Positions 1 through 8,572 of a stretch of DNA of 64,000 bases are shown here, piece by piece. The position numbers and the translations under genes are program-made. Under the pieces are notes generated by a model. That model was not told the DNA's origin and did no database searches. It saw only the letters and a program-made list of their open reading frames with translations. Position 1 is the stretch's first letter. Every line of letters starts with the position of its first letter. This DNA is from Chitinophagaceae bacterium. GTDB lineage: Bacteria; Bacteroidota; Bacteroidia; Chitinophagales; Chitinophagaceae. The stretch is taken from assembly GCA_016722465.1 (NCBI GenBank), contig JADKJC010000001.1:186001-250000 (forward strand), given 5' to 3'.

Positions 1-1266
1 ATCTACCACTTTAGCTGAACCGGTAATTGATTCTTCTTCTTCTTCCATTCCATTGCCATAATCACCAAATAAAGCCGCCATGTCTTTTGCATGGTAGATG
101 TTGCGGCTGAATTTATTCCCCATTACAATGATGGTGGCAGAATCTTCTATCAGCCTGACGAAGGATGCATTATTGCCATGCCACCAGCCGTTGTGGTAGA
201 TCATCTTCTTTTCATTGGGATAAATGTTCATACGCCAGCCCAGTCCGTAATTCCTGATACCCGGCTTTTCATTGCTGTAAGGTGCAAAGGCTTCCATTAA
301 AGTATTGCCGGTAAATATTTTTCCGCTGTAAAGCGCTTTGTCCCAGGTAAGGAGGTCCCGTGCTGTTGAATAAATATTTTTATCACCATATACGGCATCT
401 AAAAAGCCAAAAGGTATCAACTCTCCTTTCCAGTCGTAACTGGGTATCACTGTTGATATCATCGAAGTATCAAATACAAAAGTGTTGGCCATTTGCAGTG
501 GCTTAAAAAAAGTTTGCTGCATGAACCGGGCGTATTTCATACCGCTCAGTTTTTCGATCAACAAAGCCAGCAACGCATAGTTGCTGTTGCAATACGAAAA
601 CCTGCTGTTGGGCCTGCCTATATTTTCCAGTTGCGATTTTTTACTGATGAGATCATCCAGCACTGTTTCATTGGTTACATACTGTTTTTTATTCCAGCCC
701 AGCTTTTCCATAAAATGCACATAGTTGGGCAAACCGCTGCGGTGATTGAGCAGGCTGCGGATGGTAACGCCGGGATAATTAAAACCGGGGAAATACTTTA
801 CATACTCATCATCCAGGTTCAGCTTGCCATCCTGCATCAGCTTTAACACTGCCATAGCAGTAAAGGTTTTTGAAACAGATGCAATATGAAAGGGCGTATT
901 GGCGGTAATGGTATCAGTTGATTGAAGATGACCGGTACCCATATAACTTTCAAAAACGACGTTGCCATTTTTGGCAACGATGATACCGCCATTAAACCCC
1001 CGGTTTTTAAGCATGGTATCGTACCAGTTTTCACATCCGGCCTTGTACCGGGCCATTTCCGGTGCAGAGATGGAAGCAGGCGCAGGCAAGGCTATTAACA
1101 AACTGTCGCCATTTTTTTTATCAGCCTGGCGGGAACTGCTGCCACAAGATGAAAGTGTTACTGCTGCCAGCATTGCTGCACAAAGTGATGCTGTACAAGA
1201 GAGTCCTTCGACTAAGCTCAGGATAAATTTCGTCCTGCTAAAAAGGGTTCCTTTGGTTTGTACCAT
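1..1266 (-). CDS. Beta-lactamase-family serine hydrolase lipoprotein, 3' end cut by window edge
   Basis: The open frame runs from ATG at 1266 leftwards past the window start, so only the first 422 codons are seen. It has the penicillin-binding-protein/class C beta-lactamase fold: SxxK as Ser130-Val-Ser-Lys133, YxN as Tyr225-Cys-Asn227, and a His358-Asn-Gly360 motif replacing KTG. Such proteins are usually esterases or D-aminopeptidases rather than true beta-lactamases. The N-terminus has a hydrophobic stretch ending in Leu-Ser-Ser-Cys41, a plausible lipobox, so the protein is probably anchored in the envelope. The signal region is unusually long because a dispersed repeat (1201-1226) encodes Ile-Leu-Ser-Leu-Val-Glu-Gly in it. 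It is divergent from serA. Substrate unknown. Confidence 0.85.
   Translation of the reverse strand, partial: MVQTKGTLFSRTKFILSLVEGLSCTASLCAAMLAAVTLSSCGSSSRQADKKNGDSLLIALPAPASISAPEMARYKAGCENWYDTMLKNRGFNGGIIVAKNGNVVFESYMGTGHLQSTDTITANTPFHIASVSKTFTAMAVLKLMQDGKLNLDDEYVKYFPGFNYPGVTIRSLLNHRSGLPNYVHFMEKLGWNKKQYVTNETVLDDLISKKSQLENIGRPNSRFSYCNSNYALLALLIEKLSGMKYARFMQQTFFKPLQMANTFVFDTSMISTVIPSYDWKGELIPFGFLDAVYGDKNIYSTARDLLTWDKALYSGKIFTGNTLMEAFAPYSNEKPGIRNYGLGWRMNIYPNEKKMIYHNGWWHGNNASFVRLIEDSATIIVMGNKFSRNIYHAKDMAALFGDYGNGMEEEEESITGSAKVVD
1201..1226. repeat. Dispersed 'LSLVEG' palindrome-like repeat inside a coding region
   Basis: The + strand reads GAGTCCTTCGACTAAGCTCA followed by GGATAA. This resembles a short repeat, with a CTTCGACT..GCTCAGG core, that I know from many bacterial genomes. 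Here it lies inside the signal region of the serine hydrolase and is translated as Leu-Ser-Leu-Val-Glu-Gly on the minus strand. Family membership is from memory of the motif, not from a search. Confidence 0.5.
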
Positions 1267-1287
1267 GATATAATTAAAACTATGAAA

Positions 1288-1295
1288 TATATTTG
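1288..1295 (+). promoter_or_regulatory. Bacteroidota -7 promoter element for serA
   Basis: TATATTTG matches the Bacteroidota -7 consensus TAnnTTTG and lies 15 bases before the ATG at 1311, implying a very short leader. A good -33 TTG at the usual spacing is not obvious; a TTTG at 1257-1260 is somewhat too far away. Confidence 0.45.
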
Positions 1296-1310
1296 TGCAA
1301 AATAAAGAGA

Positions 1311-2549
1311 ATGTCAGACAAAAATAAGACCAGCTATCCCAAAGAAAAGATCAATATTCTTTTTCTGGAGAATATCAGTGATGTGGCAGTGGAACACTTC
1401 AGGGCATCGGGCTACAGCAATGTAAAAAAAATAGGCGGCGCTTTAAGCGAAGAGCAGCTGATGAAGGAAATAAAAAATATTCACCTGCTGGGCATCAGGA
1501 GCAAGACCAAGATAACACAGAAGGTACTGGATGCTGCAGAGAAACTGCAGGCCATTGGTTGCTTTTGTATCGGGGTGAACCAGGTAGACCTGAAAGCAGC
1601 TACCAAAAAAGGCGTGGCTGTTTTTAATGCGCCTTACAGCAATACCAGGAGTGTGGCGGAACTGGTGATAGGTTCTTCGATTATCCTGATCAGGAAGATC
1701 ATAGATAAAAACACAGCGGCACACAAAGGTATCTGGATGAAAGATGCTACCGGCAGCTATGAACTTCGTGGAAAAACACTGGGCATTATTGGTTACGGTA
1801 ATATCGGCAGCCAGCTAAGTGTATTGGCAGAAAGCCTCGGCATGAAAGTGATCTTTTATGATACGGAAACCAAACTGCCGCTGGGCAATGCCACTTCCTT
1901 TAAAAGTTTAAAAGAAGTGCTGGGTAAATCGGATGTGGTATCGCTGCATGTACCGGAATTGCCCACTACAAAAAACATGATCAATAAAGCCAATCTTAAA
2001 TTCTTTAAGAAAGGCAGCATCCTCATCAACTATGCCCGTGGCGAAGTGGTGGAACTGGATGCACTGGCGAAAGCCATAAAAGACGGGCAGCTGGGCGGTG
2101 CAGCCATTGATGTGTTTCCATGGGAGCCGGAAAAGAACGGAGATCCCTTTACCACACCGTTGCAGGGCTTAAGCAATGTATTGCTTACGCCGCATATTGG
2201 CGGCAGCACACAGGAAGCACAAAACAATATTGGTGTGGATGTAAGTTCCAAACTATTTAATTATTTAGAGAAAGGCGTAAGCTTTGGTTCACATACCATT
2301 CCTGCGCTGAGCCTGCCGCCGCAGGAAAACACCCACAGGATACTGCATATACACAACAACGTACCGGGTGTATTGAGTGAGATCAACACACAATTATCAA
2401 AAAACAAGATCAATATCCTGGCACAGTATCTTACCACCAATGCAGATATTGGTTACGTGGTACTGGATATAGATAAGAGCCTTAGTAAAAATGCGCTGGA
2501 GCTGTTGAAGAAAGTGAAGGAAACGATTAAGGTGAGGATGTTGTATTGA
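1311..2549 (+). CDS. serA: D-3-phosphoglycerate dehydrogenase
   Basis: It catalyses the first step of serine biosynthesis, oxidising 3-phosphoglycerate with NAD+. The 412-residue protein has the standard layout: a split substrate domain around an NAD-binding Rossmann domain (Gly161-Tyr-Gly-Asn-Ile-Gly166), the catalytic trio Arg243, Glu272 and His295 (TPHIGGST), and a C-terminal ACT domain (about 340-412) for serine feedback. The length equals the E. coli-type enzyme (about 410). ATG at 1311 is chosen over a TTG 18 bases upstream because it begins the normal family N-terminus and follows a purine-rich AAAGAGA. The gene stands alone between a divergent hydrolase and a convergent CBS gene. No serC or serB lies nearby. 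Confidence 0.95.
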   Translation: MSDKNKTSYPKEKINILFLENISDVAVEHFRASGYSNVKKIGGALSEEQLMKEIKNIHLLGIRSKTKITQKVLDAAEKLQAIGCFCIGVNQVDLKAATKKGVAVFNAPYSNTRSVAELVIGSSIILIRKIIDKNTAAHKGIWMKDATGSYELRGKTLGIIGYGNIGSQLSVLAESLGMKVIFYDTETKLPLGNATSFKSLKEVLGKSDVVSLHVPELPTTKNMINKANLKFFKKGSILINYARGEVVELDALAKAIKDGQLGGAAIDVFPWEPEKNGDPFTTPLQGLSNVLLTPHIGGSTQEAQNNIGVDVSSKLFNYLEKGVSFGSHTIPALSLPPQENTHRILHIHNNVPGVLSEINTQLSKNKINILAQYLTTNADIGYVVLDIDKSLSKNALELLKKVKETIKVRMLY

Positions 2550-2562
2550 GAATAATTATTCA

Positions 2563-2609
2563 AAAAAGAAAAAGCCTGTTTGAAATGATCAAACAGGCTT
2601 TTTCTTTTT
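2563..2609. terminator. Bidirectional terminator between serA and the CBS gene
   Basis: A perfect 21-bp inverted repeat (2563-2583 with 2589-2609, 5-base loop) centred on AAGCCTGTTTGA has A-runs on one side and T-runs on the other. It can terminate both convergent genes. Confidence 0.9.
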
Positions 2610-2617
2610 ATAAAAAT

Positions 2618-3043
2618 TTATTGCGAAATATAATTCTTCAAATGGTCGATCGTTTCTTTTTGTGATTGAATGATAGCTGTAACCACATCACCGATTGAGA
2701 TCATTCCCAATACTACATCACCATTTACCACCGGCAGGTGACGGATATGCTTATCACTCATGATGGACATACAGGCTTCAATTTTATCTTCCGGCGAAAT
2801 GGTGAACGGGTTTTCTGTCATGATCTCATTTACAGGTGTATCATGCGATGTTTTTCCTTTAAGGATGATCTTACGGGCATAATCCCTTTCTGATAATATG
2901 CCGGTCAATTTGTCTCCCTCCATAACAAGCAGGGCTCCAATATTTTTTTCACCCAGTATTTTCAGTGCATCATACACGGTGGTAGCACCAGAAACAGAAA
3001 ATATAACGGCACCTTTTTTTTGTAAAATGTCTGAAACTTTCAT
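2618..3043 (-). CDS. CBS-domain protein
   Basis: This 141-residue protein consists almost only of two CBS motifs (about residues 8-60 and 72-125), forming one Bateman module. Conserved landmarks are GALLVMEGDKLTGILSERD in the first repeat and IRHLPVVNGDVVLGMISIGD in the second. Bateman modules bind adenine nucleotides and act as energy sensors. With no attached enzyme domain, this one probably works as a stand-alone regulator of an unknown partner. ATG at 3043 is preferred over a TTG two codons upstream. It is transcribed alone, convergent with serA, and shares the bidirectional terminator. Confidence 0.85.
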   Translation of the reverse strand: MKVSDILQKKGAVIFSVSGATTVYDALKILGEKNIGALLVMEGDKLTGILSERDYARKIILKGKTSHDTPVNEIMTENPFTISPEDKIEACMSIMSDKHIRHLPVVNGDVVLGMISIGDVVTAIIQSQKETIDHLKNYISQ

Positions 3044-3154
3044 AAGCAAGAGTTGGGTTTTGGTGAATATGGGGCCAGGTTTTGAAACCTGCTTTGAATA
3101 TGAAGTTAACGAACCGGGGGAAAAAAATAAAAACTGATTTTAAATACCCTGCTA

Positions 3155-3189
3155 AAAAGATGGGCAGGTAATACGATCGTTACCTGCCC
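3155..3189 (-). terminator. Terminator after the M20 amidohydrolase
   Basis: Inverted repeat 3162-3171 / 3180-3189 (GGGCAGGTAA with TTACCTGCCC), followed on the minus strand by ATCTTTTT. It lies 25 bases past the stop codon of the gene at 3214. Confidence 0.8.
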
Positions 3190-3213
3190 GGCAACATTCA
3201 ATTAAAGAACTTA

Positions 3214-4455
3214 TTATTTTTTCAACACCTGTAATACTGTGTCATACAGCACTTCAGCGCCCAATGCCAGGTCTTCATAAGAAGAATATTCCAGCGGATT
3301 GTGACTGATACCATCCTTGCAGCGGACGAAGATCATCCCATAGTCGCAGGCATAAGAAAGCGCCATGGCATCGTGGAAAGGGCCGCTCATCAGTTCGGGT
3401 GCATCTAAATTGAGTGATTTACATGCTGCATGAATCATTTCTTTGATCCAATCAGCGCAATAACGTGGTTCGCTGATAAAGTCTTCTGCAATGAAATATT
3501 CCAGTGAATGTTTTTTTGCAATGGCTTCAATCTTTTCTCTTAATTGTTTTTCATAGCGGTTGCGGCGTTCAATATCAATATCCCTAAGATCGATGGTAAA
3601 GCTTACTTCTTCTGCGATGATATTACGGCTGGCAGGAAAAACGCTCATGGTACCAACAGTACCTACGGTTGGTGTTCCGGGTAACTGTGTAGCGATCTCA
3701 TGCAAGGCAACAGTGATTTCCGCTGCACCGAGCAATGCATCTTTACGCAACGGCATCGGTACAGAACCTGCATGGCCTGCCATACCTTTTAATTTCACCG
3801 TCCACCATATAGGCCCGGAAATGCCAGATACCACACCGATGGGTTTGTTGCCCATATCTAATACCGGACCCTGTTCAATATGTAATTCCAAAAAACAAAA
3901 AATGCTGCCGGGTTTGTATTCGTCTTCTTTTGACCTGGCGGGATCACAACCAAAATCAATCAATGCCTGCCTCCTGCTGATGCCATCTTTATCTTTTCTT
4001 TCAATATCCTCTGGGTCTAATCTTCCTAAAATACCTTTGGAACCATAGAGGCCTTTATTAAAACGCCAGCCTTCTTCATCAGCAAAAGAAATGACTTCGA
4101 TACTTCTTTCATGTGTTACATTATTTTCCGTCAAAGCTTTTACTACCTCAATGGCACAGAGTACACCCGCCACGCCATCAAAGCGGCCACCATAGGGTTG
4201 GCTGTCTAAATGAGAACCCATCATCAATACCGGTAGTGAAGGATCCATTCCTTCCAGCCTGCCGATGAGGTTGCCGAAGTTGTCGATATGTGTTTTCATA
4301 CCTGCTTCCTGCATCCAGGAAGCGGCTATTCCAAATGCTATCTTTTCATCCGCTGAGTGTGCCGGCCTGTTCGTTCCTGTTTCGCCAATTTTGCCAATGA
4401 GGCTCATGGCTTCAAAGTGCTGCTGAAGGCGGGATGCATTTATGTGCATAATCAT
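3214..4455 (-). CDS. M20-family N-carbamoyl amino acid hydrolase / beta-ureidopropionase-like Zn amidase
   Basis: The 413-residue protein belongs to the HyuC/AmaB/allantoate amidohydrolase branch of the M20 metallopeptidases. These hydrolyse N-carbamoyl amino acids, or ureido compounds such as N-carbamoyl-beta-alanine. Metal ligands are visible: GSHLDSQ (His, Asp), GRFDGVAG (Asp), DEEGWRF (Glu), LHIEQGP (His) and SGPFHDA (His). The small lid domain lies at about 210-325. Position at the edge of the pyrimidine-degradation island suggests it cleaves N-carbamoyl-beta-alanine or -beta-aminoisobutyrate. A second, unrelated candidate for that step is at 10714, so one may serve another ureide such as allantoate. 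The ATG at 4449 is an equally possible start. Confidence 0.85.
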   Translation of the reverse strand: MIMHINASRLQQHFEAMSLIGKIGETGTNRPAHSADEKIAFGIAASWMQEAGMKTHIDNFGNLIGRLEGMDPSLPVLMMGSHLDSQPYGGRFDGVAGVLCAIEVVKALTENNVTHERSIEVISFADEEGWRFNKGLYGSKGILGRLDPEDIERKDKDGISRRQALIDFGCDPARSKEDEYKPGSIFCFLELHIEQGPVLDMGNKPIGVVSGISGPIWWTVKLKGMAGHAGSVPMPLRKDALLGAAEITVALHEIATQLPGTPTVGTVGTMSVFPASRNIIAEEVSFTIDLRDIDIERRNRYEKQLREKIEAIAKKHSLEYFIAEDFISEPRYCADWIKEMIHAACKSLNLDAPELMSGPFHDAMALSYACDYGMIFVRCKDGISHNPLEYSSYEDLALGAEVLYDTVLQVLKK

Positions 4456-4521
4456 TTTGTTTAAATTGCAACTTAGTGTTTATTTTGATGCAAATATTCA
4501 ATTAACCCTTTTTTATAAGGC

Positions 4522-5477
4522 ATGAAAAAAGCTGTCTATTTATCTATTTTACCTGTTGTGTTTTCAATCATTACTTTAAATGTGTTTTGCCAAAGAACAA
4601 CTACTACCCTTTATGATTGCAGGTGGCAGGTATGCGATGCTTCTTTGGCAAGATTCTTCAGTGTATTGGAAAAAACTGACAGCGGATGGTTCCGGAATAA
4701 TTACTTCGTAAGCACAAAAAAATACAGATGTCTGCATTGTATAAAGACCAGTATTGTAATGTAAAAAACGGGTACATAAGCTATTTTTATCCAAACGGAA
4801 ATTTAGAAGCCAGGGGAAGAATGATAGACAATAAAAGAGAAGGCAATTATATGTCCTGGCACTTTAATGGCATGATTGAAGATTCTGCATTCTATCACAA
4901 TGACAGGTTTATTGGCTATAAACTTTCGTGGCATTCAAATGGTATGATTGCTGATTCTTCATTCAGAAGAAATGACAGCACTACGGTGTATGTATCCTGG
5001 TTTGATAATGGTAGCCCATCAGCTTACGGGGTATTTCTTAATGGCAAAAAGCAGGGGCAATGGAATTACTTTCATAAAAGCGGCAACAAGGCAGCCATAG
5101 AAATAAATGAAAGAGGAAAAGTGAGCATGGTTGATTACTTTAATGAAGATGGTACAACCTTGCAGGACAACAGCTATGCAAACCGGGATGCTGTTTTCAA
5201 AGAAGGTTTAAATGACTGGAACGAATATCTCATTGACCATGTTTTTTTACCCGGCACCTATAAATTCACCAATACCAACCAGGTAACCATCGAAGTAAGT
5301 TTTACAATCAATGAAGATGGCGATACCGAAGATGCCATTGTGCTCACTCCTTTTCAATACAGGGTTGACCAGGAAGTTCTTGATGCCATAAAAGCCAGTC
5401 CGAAATGGCACCCGGCAATTGAACATAACCGCAAGGTTAAAATGAAAATAAAACAGCCCCATACATTTGTGCGCTGA
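4522..5477 (+). CDS. Secreted MORN-repeat protein with TonB-C-like end, one frameshift
   Basis: Two overlapping frames make one protein. The first (from ATG 4522) gives a signal peptide ending near FCQR and the start of the mature part (YDCRWQVCDASLARFF...). The second, continuing as MSALYKDQYC, carries four or five 'toolbox' MORN-variant repeats (FYPNGNLEARG, WHFNGMIEDSAFY, WHSNGMIADSSFR, WFDNGSPSAYG) and a C-terminal TonB-C-like domain from about 5230 (NTNQVTIEVSFTINEDG, SPKWHPA). Adding one A to the seven-A run at 4716-4722 joins them exactly. A sequencing deletion or a recent null mutation is more likely than programmed shifting. About 317 residues when repaired; probably periplasmic or outer-membrane attached, function unknown. 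Confidence 0.75.
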
Positions 5478-5494
5478 AAGAACAGCGTTTGGCA

Positions 5495-6763
5495 TTAATG
5501 ATCATTCAGTGGCCTGCCTTCTTCCTGCCACATTTTCCAATTGATATAATCAGGTGCCACACGGTGTTCTTCCATAGTGATGCAACCGGTAACCGGGCAC
5601 ATGAGCTGGCATAAATTACAGCCAACACATTCTTCCTTTTTGATGGTGTAAGTATTGTAAGGCTTGCCATAGTCCAGGTTGATCGACTGGTGCGATGTGT
5701 CTTCGCAAGCGATGTAACATAATCCGCAGTGAATACATTTATCCTGGTTGATTTTGGCAATGTGATGATAGTTGATATCAAGGTCTTCCCAATGCGTTAT
5801 TTTTTCAACGGACTTACCGATGAAATCATAAATTGTTTTATACCCTTTTTCATCCATCCAGTTATTCAACCCTTCATTCATATCTTCCACTATCCTGAAA
5901 CCATGTTTCATGGCGGCTGTACATACCTGAACGCTGGTAGCACCAAGCAACATAAACTCAATGGCATCTCTCCATGTACTTACACCCCCGATGCCGGATA
6001 TGGGTACTTTAGAAGTAACCGGATCCTGACTTATTGTTGTAAGCATTTTTAATGCTATTGGTTTTACCGCAGGGCCGCAATAACCACCGAACACGCTTTT
6101 ACCTGCCACATAAGGATTGGGTACCAGTGTATCCAAATCGATTCCTGTTACTGATTGAATGGTATTAATCAAAGACAGTGCATTGGTGCCTGCTTTTACA
6201 CAGGCAATACCTGTAGGTACCGGGGAATGTACATTGGGCGTGAGTTTGGTAATCACCGGAATGGTTGCTTTTTCCATCACCCATTCCACCACCATTGCAG
6301 CTATTTCCGGATCCTGTCCTACTGCAGCGCCCATTCCTCTTTCAGTCATACCATGTGGGCAACCAAAGTTTAATTCAAAACCCATTGCACCTGCATCTTC
6401 GCATTTTTTTATCAACTCATGCCAACTTTCTCTATCGTTATCTGCCATCAGCGAAACAATTGTTGCCCTGTCAGGAAATTCTTTCACTGTTTCTGTTATT
6501 TCTCTGAGGTTTATTTCTAATGGGCGATCGCTTATGAGTTCAATATTATTGAAACCCATCACTCTTGTTCCATTAAAGTTCACCGCCGAATAACGGGAAG
6601 ACACATTTTTCACCTGGCTTCCCAAAGTCTTCCAGACAACACCGCCCCAGCCTGCTTCGTAAGCACGGATAACATTGTACTTTTTATCTGTTGGCGGCGC
6701 ACTTGCTAACCAGAATGGATTAGGAGATTTGATGCCGAGGAAATTACAAGAAATATCTGCCAT
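5495..6763 (-). CDS. preA: NAD-dependent dihydropyrimidine dehydrogenase, FMN/4Fe-4S subunit
   Basis: This is the catalytic subunit that reduces uracil and thymine to the 5,6-dihydro forms, step one of reductive pyrimidine catabolism. The 422-residue chain has an FMN-binding dihydroorotate-dehydrogenase-like TIM barrel (about 1-310) with the active-site Cys in LNFGCPHGM and the phosphate-binding stretch ISGIGGVSTWRDA. A ferredoxin-like tail holds two [4Fe-4S] motifs, CIHCGLCYIAC and CVGCNLCQLMCP. Length and layout match E. coli PreA (411). Its partner PreT lies upstream on the same strand but is separated by an inserted four-helix-bundle gene. It ends 17 bases from the convergent MORN gene. 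Confidence 0.95.
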   Translation of the reverse strand: MADISCNFLGIKSPNPFWLASAPPTDKKYNVIRAYEAGWGGVVWKTLGSQVKNVSSRYSAVNFNGTRVMGFNNIELISDRPLEINLREITETVKEFPDRATIVSLMADNDRESWHELIKKCEDAGAMGFELNFGCPHGMTERGMGAAVGQDPEIAAMVVEWVMEKATIPVITKLTPNVHSPVPTGIACVKAGTNALSLINTIQSVTGIDLDTLVPNPYVAGKSVFGGYCGPAVKPIALKMLTTISQDPVTSKVPISGIGGVSTWRDAIEFMLLGATSVQVCTAAMKHGFRIVEDMNEGLNNWMDEKGYKTIYDFIGKSVEKITHWEDLDINYHHIAKINQDKCIHCGLCYIACEDTSHQSINLDYGKPYNTYTIKKEECVGCNLCQLMCPVTGCITMEEHRVAPDYINWKMWQEEGRPLNDH

Positions 6764-6774
6764 GATGAGCTATT

Positions 6775-6793
6775 TTGAATGTTGTATTTTAAA
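6775..6793. repeat. AT-rich inverted repeat, left of four-helix-bundle gene
   Basis: TGAATGTTGTATTTTAAAT is the near-perfect inverse of the tract at about 7172-7187 (AAAATTCAACATTCA) on the other side of the small gene, so the gene is bracketed by inverted repeats. A related tract occurs at 17468-17500. Confidence 0.5.
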
Positions 6794-6815
6794 TTTTTAA
6801 TTACAGGGGTCATCC

Positions 6816-7169
6816 CTATTGAGAAGTTTCCTGTGTTGTCTTTACAATTTTTGTTAAAATATTTATGATGTGTTCAATTTTAGTAAGATAGCCGGAGTAA
6901 TCTATATCAACCAATTTGCTGCTTTCCAGTAATCTCAACCAATATTTTGTTTCTCGTGCTTCCTTAGATGCTATTGCCATTTTTGAAATGAAATCCTTCC
7001 TCGATTGAGCCGCAGTTACTTCCTCAACGTTTGCACCTATACTGGTTCTACTTCTTAACAACTGCTTTGAAAGAACAAACTCTTTACCTGCAATTAACTG
7101 TTTGTAAAGTTCAAGTACAGATAATGAAAAATCAAAGGACAACTCCAATATCTTATTCTCTGTCTTCAT
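6816..7169 (-). CDS. Four-helix-bundle protein (S23/IVP family)
   Basis: This 117-residue protein is of the family first found inside 23S rRNA intervening sequences. Members form a four-helix bundle that assembles as a pentamer, and the fold resembles the Avd accessory protein of diversity-generating retroelements. Typical landmarks are FSLSVLELYKQL, LLRSRTSIGANVEEVTAAQS and KEARETKYWLRLLESS. Here it is free-standing, not inside an rRNA. It sits between preT and preA, genes normally adjacent, and is flanked by inverted AT-rich repeats, so it looks like an insertion that remained co-oriented with the operon. Molecular function is not established. Confidence 0.85.
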   Translation of the reverse strand: MKTENKILELSFDFSLSVLELYKQLIAGKEFVLSKQLLRSRTSIGANVEEVTAAQSRKDFISKMAIASKEARETKYWLRLLESSKLVDIDYSGYLTKIEHIINILTKIVKTTQETSQ

Positions 7170-7171
7170 TC

Positions 7172-7200
7172 AAAATTCAACATTCATCATTTAAAATAAA
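7172..7200. repeat. AT-rich inverted repeat, right of four-helix-bundle gene
   Basis: Contains AAAATTCAACATTCATCATT and TTAAAATAAAA, matching in inverse the tract at 6775-6793. It fills the gap between the end of preT and the start of the four-helix-bundle gene. Confidence 0.5.
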
Positions 7201-7201
7201 A

Positions 7202-8539
7202 TCAGCCTCCAATAAATTTAAGAATAGCTGCGGCCCCATCCTTCCCCGCCTGCACGGCATCCACCACTTCTTTACCACCATTCACTGCATCACCGCCGGC
7301 AAACACACCTGCGATACTGGTAGCTGCTTTATCTTTTACAACGATCTTGCCTGCTTTGTTTTCGAGTTTGGTATTGCTCACCAACGCTTCAAAAGGCATT
7401 TGCCCTGCAGCTTTGATCACCATGTCAACTTCCAGTATAAATGTTTTGCCTGTATCTACCGGGGAGCGGCGGCCACTTGCATCAGGCTCACCCAATTCCA
7501 TCACACTGCAAACAAGCTGCTCCGCTTTGCCATTGCCTTTTATTTCTTTTGGCGCTGCCAGCCAGATGATTTCACAGCCATCCAGTTTTGCAATATCCAA
7601 TTCTACCTGTGTACAGGGTTTTTCATTTTCTGTTCTGCGGTACAGCATGGTCACTTCTTTTGCACCGAGGCGTTTGGCCTGAGTGGCTGCGTCAATCGCC
7701 GTCATGCCCATACCGATCACGGCAACTTTATCGCCAACCGGAATAGCAGGATAACCTTTTTCACGAAGGTTATAAATAAAGCTGATCGCATCTTCCACAC
7801 CTGATAAATCTTCGCCGGGAATTTCCAGCTGCCTTGCCAAACCAACACCAATACCGAGGTAAACGGCATCATAATTTTTCTGTAGTTCTTCCAGCGAAAT
7901 GTTTTTTCCCAGTTCCTGCTCGTATTTTATTTCTATACCACCAATGCCGGTGATGTAATTCACTTCATCTTCACAAAACTGCGGTGTCACTTTATAAGCA
8001 GCGATACCGTAAGTCATCAAACCACCACCTTTACTTTCTTTTTCATAAATGGTTACATTAACTCCTTCCCGGCTAAGCATGTGGGCACAACTTAAACCTG
8101 CCGGGCCGGCACCAACTACTGCTACTTTTTTACCGGTGGATGCTTTTCTTGAAAACAGCTGCCATTGTTTTTGCATGGCAATTTCTGTACTGTAGCGCTG
8201 CAGTTTTGCAATCGGGATTGCTTCTTCATGCATGAGATTGTACACACAAGCACCTTCACACAATTTTTCTACGGGGCATACTTTACTGCAACCTGCTCCC
8301 ATGATATTGCTGCTGAAAATGGTATGTGCAGATCCTTTGATATTGCCTGTTGTAATCTGTTTGATGAACTTGGGCACATCAATACTGGTGGGGCAACTTT
8401 TCATACAAGGTGCATCGTAACAAAACAAACAACGGTTGGCTTCCACCAGTGCGGCATCCGGTGTTTCAAACGGTGGATGAATATCGCTGAAGTTTTGTTT
8501 GTATTGTGCAGCGGTAAGTCTGTTTGCGGCTATTGACAT
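7202..8539 (-). CDS. preT: NAD(P)-dependent dihydropyrimidine dehydrogenase, FAD/Fe-S subunit
   Basis: This is the electron-input subunit of the PreTA complex. It takes hydride from NAD(P)H via FAD and passes electrons to PreA. The 445-residue protein has the glutamate-synthase small-subunit architecture: an N-terminal Cys-rich Fe-S domain (CLFCYDAPCMKSCP, CSKVCPVEKLCEGACVY), an FAD-binding site (GAGPAGLSCAHMLSREG, about 142-160), an NAD(P) site (VIGMGMTAIDAATQAKRLG, about 275) and a C-terminal FAD contact (FAGGDAVNGG). It is upstream of preA in the same orientation, with the four-helix-bundle gene between. The S9 peptidase start lies well upstream, so the promoter is probably in the gap near 8540-8572 or further up. 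Confidence 0.95.
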   Translation of the reverse strand: MSIAANRLTAAQYKQNFSDIHPPFETPDAALVEANRCLFCYDAPCMKSCPTSIDVPKFIKQITTGNIKGSAHTIFSSNIMGAGCSKVCPVEKLCEGACVYNLMHEEAIPIAKLQRYSTEIAMQKQWQLFSRKASTGKKVAVVGAGPAGLSCAHMLSREGVNVTIYEKESKGGGLMTYGIAAYKVTPQFCEDEVNYITGIGGIEIKYEQELGKNISLEELQKNYDAVYLGIGVGLARQLEIPGEDLSGVEDAISFIYNLREKGYPAIPVGDKVAVIGMGMTAIDAATQAKRLGAKEVTMLYRRTENEKPCTQVELDIAKLDGCEIIWLAAPKEIKGNGKAEQLVCSVMELGEPDASGRRSPVDTGKTFILEVDMVIKAAGQMPFEALVSNTKLENKAGKIVVKDKAATSIAGVFAGGDAVNGGKEVVDAVQAGKDGAAAILKFIGG

Positions 8540-8572
8540 ATTTTACAATTGTATTTATGTGAATCGTTGTTT

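Noticed and set aside
3560..4048. 162-codon + strand frame opposite the M20 amidohydrolase
   Set aside because: Antisense shadow with no domain resemblance; the minus-strand gene has all metal ligands.
5506..6593. Long open frames antisense to or in shifted frames of preA
   Set aside because: They have no family resemblance and follow codon-position shadows of preA, which is clearly real.
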